The notes under the pieces were generated by a model. The model saw nothing but the letters and a program-made list of their open reading frames with translations. It searched no databases and was not told where the DNA came from. From assembly GCF_048544455.1 (NCBI RefSeq), contig NC_133538.1, positions 3,998,658-4,062,657 of the forward strand: 64,000 nt of DNA, in the 5' to 3' direction. Positions 24,401 through 34,675 of this stretch are shown in pieces (within the stretch, counting starts at the first letter, position 1; every line of letters begins with the position of its first letter). The position numbers and the translations under genes are program-made. This DNA is from Silene latifolia. Lineage: Eukaryota > Streptophyta > Magnoliopsida > Caryophyllales > Caryophyllaceae.

Positions 24401-25685
24401 TGTAATACCCGTCCTTTTAGGGACCCTTTGACCAGCGTTGACTAACCTTGGGAGCGGGAATAGTTCTTAGAAGTGCGTGACAAAGCTATCTTGGATTACG
24501 AGTTATGAGTGGTACTCGATAGAGTAGAGGCTACTCGATCGAGTAGCGTGGTTACTCGATTGAGTAGGGGGTCACTCGATCGAGTATGTGAGGTACTCGA
24601 TCGAGTATCGGGTTTTCAGCGAGGGTTTTTATTCACGTTTTGTTAAATCCGCAAATCATTTCCGCCTCATTCCTTCTATCCTCTAGTCGCCCATTTCCCT
24701 TCCCTTCACCATAAAACCTCCATGGAAGCCTTTTGAAGGTCCTTGTGCCTTAAGAGAGCATAGCTTGAGTCGGGTAGCGGTCTTTTGCCGGGTTTCTCCT
24801 TGTAGGTATGTTGTCATCATCATCCGTATCCTTGTCTTTACAATTAGGGTTTGCTTGATAGTAATAGATGATTGTGTTGTGGTTATAGGCTTTGCTTGAT
24901 TGCTGGATATGTCGTATGTTGGCGTGGATTGGTTGCAGTTGCGTAAAGGTAGGTTCGCCTACGCAGTTTTTGTAGATAGTCTAGTGTGTCGATTATTGTG
25001 TCGTTGTTGTTGTATTGCGATTGTGTTGTGTGGCAGCGTATATACGGTTGTGATTGTGATTGTTTGTCTCTGGTTCTCGAGATGCGTTCTCGGCTGAGTG
25101 GAGTCACTTGCGGGAGTGGCTTCACGCCCTAGTTTTGCCCTTCGTGGAACCCGCCACGGAAGGGCATGTGCACATTAATGGGACAGGGTTATCGCTCGGT
25201 ATGATGAGCGGGGATTTGGTGGGTACGGCTGCGGTCCCCCACTGGCAGGGCTGGTCCAGTGGACAGTCGGTGACGGATATTGATCGGTGTAGGCGTGCTT
25301 GTGTGTGACTGATTGTGTTGTATTGGATTCTTAGGTGTTGTTGGCATTGATGTATCTTATCTCAGTACTGACCTTGTGTGGTTGTCTTGTTGTTTTATGT
25401 GTCTGCCGTGATCCCTTATGGTGAGCAGTCTGTCTTAACAGGTGTTGATGTCGTTGGTAGCTGGAGTCCAGGCAGGGATGAGTCTTCACGAGATTTGATA
25501 GCATTAGTGGATAGTCATTGAGTTGTATCTTTTATATCGTCAGTTGGTTTAAATCACTTGTAATATAACATAATAGTTCTTTTATCGACATTTGATTATT
25601 ACTGTCCTCGGGTAACCGAGATGGTAATGCCCTTATATGCTAAGGAAGGCCTAGTTAAGGTTCCTCTGGATATGGGGGTGTTACA
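24401..25685 (+). repeat. Element C 5' LTR
   Basis: 1285 bases with TG...CA ends, nearly identical to 30851-32133. It holds a cluster of five CTCGATCGAG-type palindromes at 24513-24608 and the CTCGGGTAACCGAGATGGTAA motif split across 25608-25628. Confidence 0.9.
24513..24608. repeat. Cluster of five CTCGATCGAG palindromes in LTR
   Basis: Five ACTCGATCGAGTA-type motifs, two with one changed base, are spaced about 20 bases apart. The other LTR repeats the cluster at 30963-31058. Further copies flank the accessory gene (26691-26870 and 29693-29806). Confidence 0.85.
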
Positions 25686-25688
25686 AAG

Positions 25689-25700
25689 TGGTATCAGAGC
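25689..25700 (+). promoter_or_regulatory. Primer-binding site of element C
   Basis: TGGTATCAGAGC lies three bases after the 5' LTR end. It is the usual plant initiator-tRNA-Met site for starting minus-strand DNA. Confidence 0.9.
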
Positions 25701-27882
25701 GACGATTTTGGAACCTGTAACAAATGAATTTAATGAACGTAGTGAGTCTAATAAAATGAACCTGGTGTATGTATAATGGGAGCCCCGCTGATGCTAGATT
25801 TTGGGTGAGTAGGCGCCCTCATTTCAAAATCTTGGCCCCATGATACTTAAGCCAGTCACGGGGTATGGGAATGTGGAGTCCGTGTGTATATATGTGATGT
25901 GTATGTTAGTTGTGTCAGAATTATTTGAGGTTGAGTCTTAGCTAACGCGGAGGTGGGTATAGTAGTTGCGTTTGGATGGGGTTTAGTGGAGCATTGGCAT
26001 GGTTAGTGAGCTTATACGATGATTATGAGAAACGTGACAAAAGTTTATTTGATAGAAATGCGTGAAAATGTGAAAATGTATGCCATAATATGAAGGTGAT
26101 CATGTTAGCATTTACTTCAGGTTGTTAATAACGGTAATTATGTACGAGTTTATAAACCCTACCGTAATTACAATAATGATAGTTATAGAATTGTTGAGTT
26201 ATAATATGAGATATAGCATATAGTAATGCGTATATGCCTTGTTTATTGGTTGAAATTTTCCGCTGCGTGACAATCGATTCATGTAAGATGATTTACTTAT
26301 GATTGGATTTGGAATATGATAGGTTAATTTGTTATGTAGAGTATACATTATATTTTTATGACATATGAAAGAATGAATTAATGTTAATTATATGTTTCAT
26401 GTTGATATGAACCCGAGTTTAGTAGTAATGTGGTAAGATAAAGTTAAGTATGGTATGATGAAGTGATTATGCTTGTGAATGACTCGGTAGCAGGTAAACC
26501 GAGTTGGGTAATTTGTTGTAGCATAGTATGACATAAGCCTTGATTGTTGAGACGATGTGGTAGGCTTGAGTAATAATGGTAATACGTGAACGGGTGTGAT
26601 AATTAGTGCCGAATTCCGAACTTAGTTTGGAATCGACACGCGATATTGTTTTTGCAGGAATCTTCGATCTACTTCGTAGTTTTGACCATGTACTTAACTA
26701 TACTTGACCGAGTGCGAGTGCTTACTAGGCCGAGTAGACCTCACTCTCGTTAGGAAGCTATGGCGTCGGGATGTGGAAATTTTCTGCAGATACTCGACGA
26801 AATAGCGCCTACTCGATCGAGTAGAGGGCACTCGATCGAGTACCCTAGACACTTGATCGAGTAGGCTACAGTACAGAGCCACTTACGGGTTTCTTAAAAC
26901 CCTTATTCTTTCTTATTCTCCTCGATCATTCTTCTTCCTTATTTCGACCCATAAGCTCATATAATCCCAAAAATCTCTCATACTCTTGTGTTGGTGGTGA
27001 CTAGTTTGGGTTAATTACTTGTTAGTTTTGTTCTTTTACTTGCCTATTTAATCAAGGTATGATCTTTTCTTTATTTACATGTTTTTATTGCTTTAAATTT
27101 GTTGGAATGAAGGTGTAATCTGAAATTTTTGATTCATATGGATAGATTATTGCTTTTAATTGTTGTAACATGATTCACATGCCTTCTTTTCTTGATTGTT
27201 GGTAATTAATTGCTGTAAAATAGATTGGAAATCATGAAATTTGGGGGCCGAAATTTCTAGGGTTACGAAATCAAAAATTTATTTTGGTTGTTTTACATTG
27301 ATTAGAAGATGGAATTGAGTGCTATACATTATATATATCATGTTGAAGGATGAGTTTTGATGATTTTCACCTTAAAAGTTGCCTTAAAACTCCGTCTTAA
27401 AAGTGCCCCAAATTGAAATTCGTCTTTTATATTTGAAATTCGGTGTTGAATATGAATGTTTAGGTAAGGGATAAACTTCCATATGATAGTGGTAATGTTA
27501 ATTGATGGGGAATATGTCAAATTTGTTACAACTGTAGAGACCGTCTGACAAGCCTAATTAAATTGTTTTGTGTCTAATAACGAAAGTTGATGATGATATG
27601 TTCTAAATTACTTTGCTATGAGCATGTACAAGTACCTCACATGTTATTAAGAGTGTGTATGGAGTAACATTGAATCGTGCTAGGATGTTAGAATTGGTTG
27701 GGTATGTGTGTTCGCCATGATAAACTTTTCACAAGTATTGAACATGCTATAAACTGAGTTTGCATATCAAATTGGGAATTCGTTGGTGACGTGTGTACTT
27801 AGCTTCGCATTCAAAGTTCAAATGTATGAATTATGTGCTTCACATGCCTATACAAATTTGTTTAAGTTATATGCTGAAACAT
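25701..27882 (+). other. Element C leader
   Basis: About 2.2 kb between primer site and accessory gene. It contains a group of CTCGATCGAG-like palindromes at 26691-26870 and otherwise AT-rich sequence with no supported ORF. Confidence 0.6.
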
Positions 27883-29067
27883 ATGCCGAGACCGAACGTA
27901 GGGACCCGTCAGAGTAAACGGGGAAGGGTGACACAGCCTGAAATTGGGGAGGGGAGTGGACCCGTGGTGCCCGCGGTACCGGAATACCCTTCGATTGTGT
28001 TTGTAGATTTCAAACAAAGAGAGCGTTTTGTAGCTTTGAAAAAACGCAAAATGTGGCCAACGAGGTGTGTGGATACCACACTTCTGACTGATTTGGGAAT
28101 AGAGACGGATGTCCGTCACATATTCGAGACTTTGGGTTTTACGGGGTTGTATAGGCTAAGGAAACATTCCTACCCTTTTCTTACTTTGGAGTTTATGAGC
28201 TCCTTTAGCTATGATCCAGCTGCCCAGACCGTTGAGTTTCGGTTGATGAACACCAGTTTCTTGCTTACTATGAACCTTTTTGCTTCTCACCTTGGGTTGG
28301 CCAAGCCTCCCAAGGACTCTATCACCGATATCCCTGCTGAGTGCGGTGTCTGCCGCCTAATGCCTTGTCTTACCGGGAAACCAGCTCCCACCTCAACCAA
28401 CATGCTGATTAATTATGTTCAGCATGTCACATTGAGGATCTTCCTTCGTTCTCTCTCGAACCTCCTTTACGATAGACCGGATATCAGTAAACTGAACAAC
28501 CATGAGGTGTTGCTTCTGATGTCCTTCCTCAACCCGGAGCGGGCCAGGAAAGTGGTCTTTAATGCTCCTGCCATCGTCTGCGCTAGCCTTGCTTTGATGG
28601 CTACTGCCTCTTCCCAGTACCTGAGTTGTGGCGCTATCGCCACTCGGTTAGCTGAAAAGCTAACCTCCTTTGAGGCTTCTTCGGAGTATATGCCTCTGGC
28701 TACACCGGTGCCCACGATGGACCGTGACTACTATCTCGACCTGAAATGGTTGAGAACTTTTGCCGACGGTAGCCTGGCCTGGAGAGTGTGGGGGATGAGT
28801 TGGATGGGGATCCCGGCCCCTGAGCACCTTCCACCGACCGAGCCGTTAGAGCCGGTGGTGACAGCTGTTGACTCCGACGAGGAGGAGGAGGATAATGATG
28901 TGCCCCGCCAGTTGCAGACCTACCTCATCAATGACACGATTCTCGAGGTAATGCCCGAGCCGAGGAAATGGGAGAACGCGGCGGTAGCGGAGGTGAGGCC
29001 CAGGTTGGGGAGAGGGCCTCGTAGAGTGAGAGAGAGAGGACCGCTGAGACCAGACCACGGCCGGTAG
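27883..29067 (+). CDS. Athila-ORF1-like accessory protein, main part
   Basis: The frame is open from 27793 to 29067. I take ATG 27883 (MPRPNVGTRQSKRG) because its basic start matches the other copy; 27871 is an in-frame alternative. About 395 residues. Features: basic N-terminus; FVDFKQRERFVALKKRKM; LTDLGIETDVRHIFETLG; LTLEFMSSFSYD; FRLMNTSFLLTMNLFASHLG; the MDRDYYLDLKWL block; then an acidic DSDEEEEDND stretch. The order matches the broken copy at 740-2456. It resembles the ATHILA ORF-1 family, whose biochemical role is unknown. After about 29010, in a GA-rich tract, the homology moves to another frame (29040-29462), so this copy is probably truncated by a frameshift. Confidence 0.6.
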   Translation: MPRPNVGTRQSKRGRVTQPEIGEGSGPVVPAVPEYPSIVFVDFKQRERFVALKKRKMWPTRCVDTTLLTDLGIETDVRHIFETLGFTGLYRLRKHSYPFLTLEFMSSFSYDPAAQTVEFRLMNTSFLLTMNLFASHLGLAKPPKDSITDIPAECGVCRLMPCLTGKPAPTSTNMLINYVQHVTLRIFLRSLSNLLYDRPDISKLNNHEVLLLMSFLNPERARKVVFNAPAIVCASLALMATASSQYLSCGAIATRLAEKLTSFEASSEYMPLATPVPTMDRDYYLDLKWLRTFADGSLAWRVWGMSWMGIPAPEHLPPTEPLEPVVTAVDSDEEEEDNDVPRQLQTYLINDTILEVMPEPRKWENAAVAEVRPRLGRGPRRVRERGPLRPDHGR

Positions 29068-29462
29068 CACCACCACAGCAGCACCCTTTTCCGTGCTACC
29101 CCTACCTTGACACCCCGGAGACGCGATCGAGTTACTTGGCAGAGAGAGTGTCATCTACCTTGACACTCAGGAATATGCACGAGATGGCGTACACTCAAGG
29201 GATTGGGATCGATGGACCGCATCCGGTTTGGTGGAGTGGTGTTGGGGACTATAGTGGGGTTTTCCACTCTTACGGGGTGGATCAGTCAGCTTGGGGGATG
29301 CCTCAGTCCTTTTCCTACGGTGGTTTGACCCCATGGCACGTAGGTCCGGGAGATGGAGCGGGAGTTGATGCAGGTATTGGGTCATCGGGAGCGGGGACTT
29401 CGGGAGGCGATGGTGGTGGTGATGAGGTGATGGAGGAGGAGCGAGCGAAGACAGCAGAGTGA
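29068..29462 (+). pseudogene. Athila-ORF1-like accessory protein, C-terminal part in shifted frame
   Basis: The frame covering 29136-29462 continues the protein above: Pro/Gln-rich linker, then MHEMAYTQGIGIDG, VGDYSGVFHSYGVDQSAWGM, a Gly-rich stretch and an acidic EVMEEE tail. The A copy has HEAAILQG...IGDDSGIFRAYGVDPLNWG in the same place. One indel in the GA-repeat near 29025-29040 would separate the two parts. No separate start codon need be assumed. Confidence 0.6.
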
Positions 29463-29692
29463 TACTCCTATTTCTTTATCCTAGTTATGATCGTGATGTT
29501 GGATGTTGGTAGTTTTCGGTTGTTAGAACTTTTATTTGCGGATTTGTATGCTTGGCCATAAGGCCGGATTTACTAGTATGGCCTTGTTACAGGATTTTGG
29601 GGGTCAGGAAGTCATCCTGACTCACTTTTATGCGACGATTATGTATATACATGGGTTTATGACAGGTTTTCCAAAGGCATTTGACATGTAGG

Positions 29693-29806
29693 TACTCGAC
29701 AGAGTACCCCCATACTCGGTCGAGTAGCTACAGGTATGACCGAATTGATGCATTCTGATCTCGAGGCTACTCGATCGAGCAGCCTAGACACTCGATCGAG
29801 TAGCAC
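29693..29806. repeat. CTCGATCGAG palindromes downstream of the accessory gene
   Basis: Four motifs (ctcgacagag, ctcggtcgag, ctcgatcgag twice) are spaced like the LTR cluster. Confidence 0.75.
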
Positions 29807-30230
29807 TGTTACAGGAACTTTTGAAAAATTAAAATTGTTTAATTGTTATATAATTGCATATTTGATGTTTAACATGATTATTAGTGAGTAGTAACATGTT
29901 CGGACCGTTCAATTCATATGTTGGAAGTCGTGCCTAGTTTTAAAGGCGTATTTGCTTCGAATAGTGGAGTTGTAATTATTCTAATTGCATTCATTTTACA
30001 TCCGTTTAGTCTGCAAGTTATATTTCACCGAATTCAATATATATATATATACAAATTCAAATGATATGCTTATACGTGCTTGACGGTTACTAGTTGTCCG
30101 AATAGGGTTGTATGTATCGTTGTGATTGACTAGTTGTACGAGTAATATGTGTAATGTCAACAATAAATACTATGGTTTTAATTTATGTCACGATACAAGT
30201 AATAGGTACTATGTGTGGTAATTTGGTGGT

Positions 30231-30270
30231 GAACTTCGGGGACGAAGTTCCTTTTTAGAGGGGAAGAGTA
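30231..30270 (+). promoter_or_regulatory. Fossil or duplicate polypurine-tract module
   Basis: GAACTTCG-GGGA-CGAAGTTC forms a perfect 8-bp hairpin at 30231-30250, followed by a purine tract (GAGGGGAAGAG). It repeats the functional module at 30814-30850, 583 bases upstream of it. Confidence 0.65.
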
Positions 30271-30813
30271 ATGTCGCAAAATAAAAAGGCTGATTTTGAG
30301 ACTATGTTGTTGTTCGTTTATAATGTCTTGTTGATTAGTTGCAAAGTTTTCTTTTACCTTGGCCACTTTGATTGTATGAAGTTGTAATTGGTTACTTTAG
30401 TTCGTCGAGTAATTCATACGTTGAAGTGAAAATTGATAGCATGTTTAAAAGATGGTCGTGAAGAGATAGTTGTGGTGCAATGTGTCGTAGTAGAATTGCG
30501 TTGTTGAGTAACATAGTGGTATAGTCGTGCGGCATGAAGTTGATATGAGATATGTTTCGTATTGATAGTTGTTACTAGTGAATAGAGTAATCCCGTAATA
30601 TGACGGGCGATCGTTGTTGGTGTTGGTTTGCATTGCAAGGTCGGTGTTTTAGACGATAGTTTGTAAGAGCCGATATACATATACATATATTTGGAACGTT
30701 AGATAATGATGATGATGACATGGGGGATGGCGTTTCAGGGGAGTAGGTGATTTGTGTCGGAAGAATAGTGATGTCGTGTTTTCCCGTGTCTTGTGCGTTG
30801 AGTTAGGTGAGTT

Positions 30814-30850
30814 GAACTTCGGGGACGAAGTTCTTTTTAAGGGGGAAGAC
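30814..30850 (+). promoter_or_regulatory. Hairpin and polypurine tract of element C
   Basis: The same hairpin (GAACTTCG/CGAAGTTC) is followed by TTTTTAAGGGGGAAGAC directly against the 3' LTR. It should prime plus-strand DNA. Confidence 0.8.
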
Positions 30851-32133
30851 TGTAATACCCGTCCTTTTAGGGACCCTTTAACCAGCGTTGACTGACTTTG
30901 GGAGCGGGAATAGTTCTTAGAAGTGCGTGCCAAAGCTATCTTGGGTTACGAGTTATGAGTGGTACTCGATAGAGTAGAGGCTACTCGATCGAGTAGCGTG
31001 GTTACTCGATCGAGTAGGGGGTCACTCGATCGAGTATGTGAGGTACTCGATCGAGTATCGGGTTTTCAGCGAGGGTTTTTAATCGCGTTTTGTTAAATTC
31101 GCAAATTATTTCCGCCTCATTCCTTCTATCCTCTAGTCACCCCTTTCCCTTCCCTTCACCATAAAACCTCCATGGAAGCCTTTTGAAGGTCCTTGTGCCT
31201 TAAGAGAGCATAGCTTGAGTCGGGTAGCGGTCTTTTGCCGGGTTTCTCCTTGTAGGTATGTTGTCATCATCATCCGTATCCTTGTCTTTACAATTAGGGT
31301 TTGCTTGATAGTAATAGATGATTGTGTTGTGGTTATAGGCTTTGCTTGATTGCTGGATATGTCGTATGTTGGCGTGGATTGGTTGCAGTTGCGTAAAGGT
31401 AGGTTCCCCTACTCAAATTCTGTAGATAGTCTAGTGTGTCGATTGTTGTGTCGTTGTTGTTATATTGCGATTGTGTTATGTGGCAGCGTATATACGGTTG
31501 TGATTGTGATTGTTTGTCTCTGGTTCTCGAGATGCGTTCTCGGCTGAGTGGAGTCACTTGCGGGAGTGGCTTCACGCCCTAGTTTCGCCCTTCGTGGAAC
31601 CCGCCACGGAAAGGGATGTGCACATTAATGGGACAGGGTTATCGCTCGGTATGATGAGCGGGGATTTAGTGGGTACGGCTGCGGTCCCCCACTGGCAGTC
31701 TTGGTCCAAAGGGACGATCGGTGACGGAGATTGATCGGTGTGGGCGTGCTTGTGTGTGACTGATTGTGTTGTATTGGATTCTTAGGTGTTGTTGGCATTG
31801 ATGTATCTTATCTCAGTACTGACCTTGTGTGGTTGTCTTGTTGTTTTATGTGTCTGCCGTGATCCCTTATGGTGAGCAGTCTGTCTTAACAGGTGTTGAT
31901 GTCGTTGGTAGCTGGAGTCCGGGCAGGGATGAGTCTTCACGAGATTTGATAGCATTAGTGGATAGTCATTGAGTTGTATCTTTTATATCGTCAGTTGGTT
32001 TAAATCACTTGTAATATAACATAATGGTTCTTTTATCGACATTTGATTATTACTGTCGGGTAACCGAGATGGTAATGCCCTTATATGCTAAGGAAGGCCT
32101 AATTAAGGCTCCTCTGGATATGGGGGTGTTACA
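30851..32133 (+). repeat. Element C 3' LTR
   Basis: 1283 bases with TG...CA ends, followed by gggag. It differs from the 5' LTR at few positions, which suggests a fairly recent insertion. Confidence 0.9.
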
Positions 32134-32576
32134 GGGAGAACTCGGAGTTACTCCCCACTGACTGTGGCTTTCGTATTTGTATAAAATGCGATTGACAGGT
32201 AGGTGATGCATATATGGGGTACATGGACGAGCTAGCGAGCAAAGTAACCTTGGGACCTAGATTGGCTTTATTTTATTGTGACCCTTAAACACTTTTTATG
32301 TCATACTTTTTAGGGACATATGTCTCCCTTTTTCATATTTGGGTTGTATAACTTTGTTTCGCGACTTTAGCGATGTTTTATTTATGAGATTTATTTTAGA
32401 CCTTGCATGTTTGACACCTTCCCATTTGGATATTTTTATAACAGGTTCAGGTTTCGTTTTCGATTTTAAAAATTACAGGTTTTTACCCAAATGGACCTAT
32501 TACAAACATATCCATGCAATTTTTATCTAGAATTATGTGTTTATTTTTCCGCAATAAAGGAGGGTGTCACACTTAT

Positions 32577-32765
32577 ACCCTTGGTGGTGGGTGAATGGAT
32601 TTGGGGTAAGGGACAATAAACCCATTCCGAATAATGGGTAAATAGAATCAGAAAAAATTGTAAACAAACAACAAGAAAGCCTGAAAGGGAATGAGTTAGT
32701 TTCATTCCCATTCCCTTTCCCTTTCCTAAAACCCCAAACCAAACGCCCCCTTAATGTATCTAATG
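32577..32765. mobile_element. Possible PIF/Harbinger-type MITE remnant
   Basis: The right end reads CCAAACCAAACGCCCCC followed by TTA, like the terminus of PIF/Harbinger elements here (59595-61803). Inside are paired tracts (GGGTGAATGGATTTGG / CCCATTCCCTTTCCC). A left terminus is not clear, so it may be truncated. Confidence 0.35.
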
Positions 32766-32775
32766 ATTTTGGAAT

Positions 32776-33237
32776 AGGGCTGAGCAACTGTAGGTCCGGA
32801 CCATAAAAATGGACAGGACCGGACCTCTTGGTCCGTACCGAAACCGGATCGACCGGTCCGGAGCGGTTATTTTGGGTTCGGATCGAAAAGACCGAGTTCG
32901 ATGTTTTTTTAAGGTTAATCTTTATTATTTTTGAAATAGTTTACTAACTTACTTTCAAAAGACATTACAAACTCAATATTAACGATTATTTAAATCAAAT
33001 GATAATTTGATTATTTATTATTTATTATGTTTGATTTGACGAAACCCAATTTAATTAGTGCATAATTATTAGTGACAAATCATGGTTTTCGGTCCAATTG
33101 CGCCTAAGACCGGACCGGACCGAATATTTCGGGTTTGGTCTGGTCCAAGACCGAATCTTTTAGGTCCAGTCTTTGATCTACAAAATTCATGATTTAGGTT
33201 TTTGGTCCGGTCCGATTTTCGACTAATGCTCACCCCT
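32776..33237. mobile_element. MULE-type MITE with 10-bp TSD
   Basis: The ends AGGGCTGAGCA and TGCTCACCCCT are inverted repeats with one mismatch. A perfect 10-base duplication, attttggaat, flanks them at 32766-32775 and 33238-33247. Subterminal regions are packed with GGTCCGG/CCGGACC motifs. There is no coding capacity. TSD length suggests the Mutator superfamily rather than hAT. Confidence 0.8.
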
Positions 33238-33316
33238 ATTTTGGAATGGATAGAAGGAATAATTATTCGAAGACTTGGGAGAGCATTGGAGTAACGATTA
33301 CTCAACTTAAATCGTG

Positions 33317-33680
33317 TTTTTTTTTATAAGGTAGGGAAACTAGGTTGATTATATGAATCAACCTATATCATCCTTGCGGATGAGAAAGGTAAACGAAATT
33401 CAAAGGAATTTCCATTTACCATGAAGAAACCACAAAATAAAAGGGTTCAAAGAAAGAGGCTCTCCTCGGAAAAGTATGACACTTTAAAAACCCCATAAAA
33501 GAAATACAAAAAATTCATTAAGATCATATCAAAGGAAAATGCAAAGAGACGGATCACAAGAAGAAGACACAACATAAAATCTGACCAAAACTAACTAATG
33601 AGAGCAACCTAAGGAGAACAAAGAGACTCCAAGAAATTTCAAAGCATTTATAAATCCAGAAGGATTAAAAATTTCAGTAT
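33317..33680 (-). mobile_element. Possible 3' end of a LINE (minus orientation)
   Basis: On the minus strand the segment ends in CTTATAAAAAAAAA and is preceded by T-rich 3'UTR-like text, as for a 5'-truncated LINE. No reverse transcriptase residues and no clear target-site duplication were found. Confidence 0.3.
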
Positions 33681-34259
33681 ACATTTATAATTATACATTG
33701 TTAATTTGAAAAAATCAACAATGATTTGGCTAATATATGAAGTTAATTCTAGAAATAATATTGCTATTAAATCCTTGATTTAAATCTTTTTTAACCAAGA
33801 CAAGTGACTAAAAAATGCTCTCCTAGGCTAAAGTGGGGAGCAAATTAAAATCCGTCTTTAAGAAGAAGAAAATTAAGAAAAAAAACTGATTTATTTTTTC
33901 CCAATATGAGATTTGATAAGAGACTAAAGATCTACCTTAAATAAGGAAGAAGATGACTTTAAAGAGTGGTGATTAAAGAAACGGATAAAGAAGAGTTTGG
34001 GGAAGAAAACCTTCAACTCCATTTCTAAATTCTGTTTCTTTTTTTTTTTTTTTTTTGAGAGGATTTCATCTCTATAAATTTTTAGAGAGAGCTCATTAAT
34101 TTCTCAGCCCATGCTTTCTTATTAATGTTGTTTTGTTCAAAGTCAACCTCTACTGGTCAACAATGAAAACATAGGGCCGATAGAGAATAGGTGATGACAA
34201 AAATACTAAAGACAATAGTACAATAGTACAATACTCACAATACAATATGTCTTGGCATA

Positions 34260-34440
34260 GATGGGTGGGGCGAACAGACGGGTAAAGACCTCTAATAAAA
34301 TGGGTTGGGGGGACAAGGTGGGGCACCCCTCATGTGCTTCCCACTTTATGGCAAATGGGTATTTTGTGAGGGAAAATGGTATCTGTCTATACGTATAGAC
34401 GGATAATGTCCGTTTATAATGAGAATTTGTGCTCACAATA
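34260..34440. repeat. Hairpin repeat with ACGGATAATGTCCGT core
   Basis: It contains the 16-base palindrome GTCTATACGTATAGAC (34385-34400) followed by GGATAATGTCCG and TGAGAATTTGTG. The segment aligns by eye with 60660-60762 outside the hairpin arms. It looks like a short non-autonomous repeat family. Confidence 0.5.
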
Positions 34441-34485
34441 ACACATTAACACCTCAGAACATTGGACAGAAGCCTTACTTGAACA

Positions 34486-34645
34486 CCTCAAGAAAACAGA
34501 AGTACCTTATTTCTTCTTAATCTCTTTGATTCATGATTCCCTTGATCAAAAACTAAGAAAAGTTGCCTCAAGAAAACAGAAGTACCTTATTTCTTCTTAA
34601 TCTCTTTGATTCATGATTCCCTTGATCAAAAACTAAGAAAAGTTG
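34486..34645. repeat. 80-bp exact tandem duplication upstream of PTC52
   Basis: 34486-34565 and 34566-34645 appear identical. They cover CCTCAAGAAAACAGAAGTAC to AAGAAAAGTTG. They lie just upstream of the gene's ATG, in the likely 5' UTR or promoter. Confidence 0.85.
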
Positions 34646-34675
34646 CCACTTTCAGCTCCTAGTCTCACACCAAAA

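Larger units (their letters stand above)
24401..32133 (+). mobile_element. Element C: complete non-autonomous LTR retrotransposon with Athila-ORF1-like gene
   Basis: LTRs 24401-25685 and 30851-32133 are nearly identical, start TGTAATACCC and end GGGGGTGTTACA. The TSD gggag is intact at 24396-24400 and 32134-32138. The primer site TGGTATCAGAGC is at 25689-25700. A hairpin plus polypurine tract (30814-30850) precedes the 3' LTR. The 5.2 kb interior has one accessory gene (27883-29462) and no gag-pol. The hairpin/purine-tract layout is what I recall for Tekay/Del chromoviruses, whereas the gene resembles Athila ORF1, so the element looks chimeric and trans-mobilised. Confidence 0.85.
21936..32571 (+). 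mobile_element. Solo LTR, TSD cttat, interrupted by element C
   Basis: The left part (21936-24400) starts TATAACACCCCG and the right part (32139-32571) ends GGAGGGTGTCACA. The duplication cttat flanks it at 21931-21935 and 32572-32576. Without element C and one gggag copy the LTR is about 2.9 kb. The start is TA rather than TG, probably a point change. No internal coding region exists. Frames within it are short and unlike known proteins. Confidence 0.8.

Noticed and set aside
24513..24608. CRISPR-like array (short repeats at regular spacing)
   Set aside because: The motifs are 10-base palindromes in a plant LTR, spacers are not of constant length, no cas genes occur, and the genome is eukaryotic.
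25060..25308. ORF repeated at 31510-31734
   Set aside because: Both lie in the LTRs of element C; the similarity is LTR identity and the frames diverge by indels.
29000..29140. Programmed frameshift joining the two parts of the Athila-ORF1-like protein
   Set aside because: Both copies change frame near the Pro-rich linker, but in different directions (C moves by -1 or +2, A by +1). Independent decay is the simpler reading.
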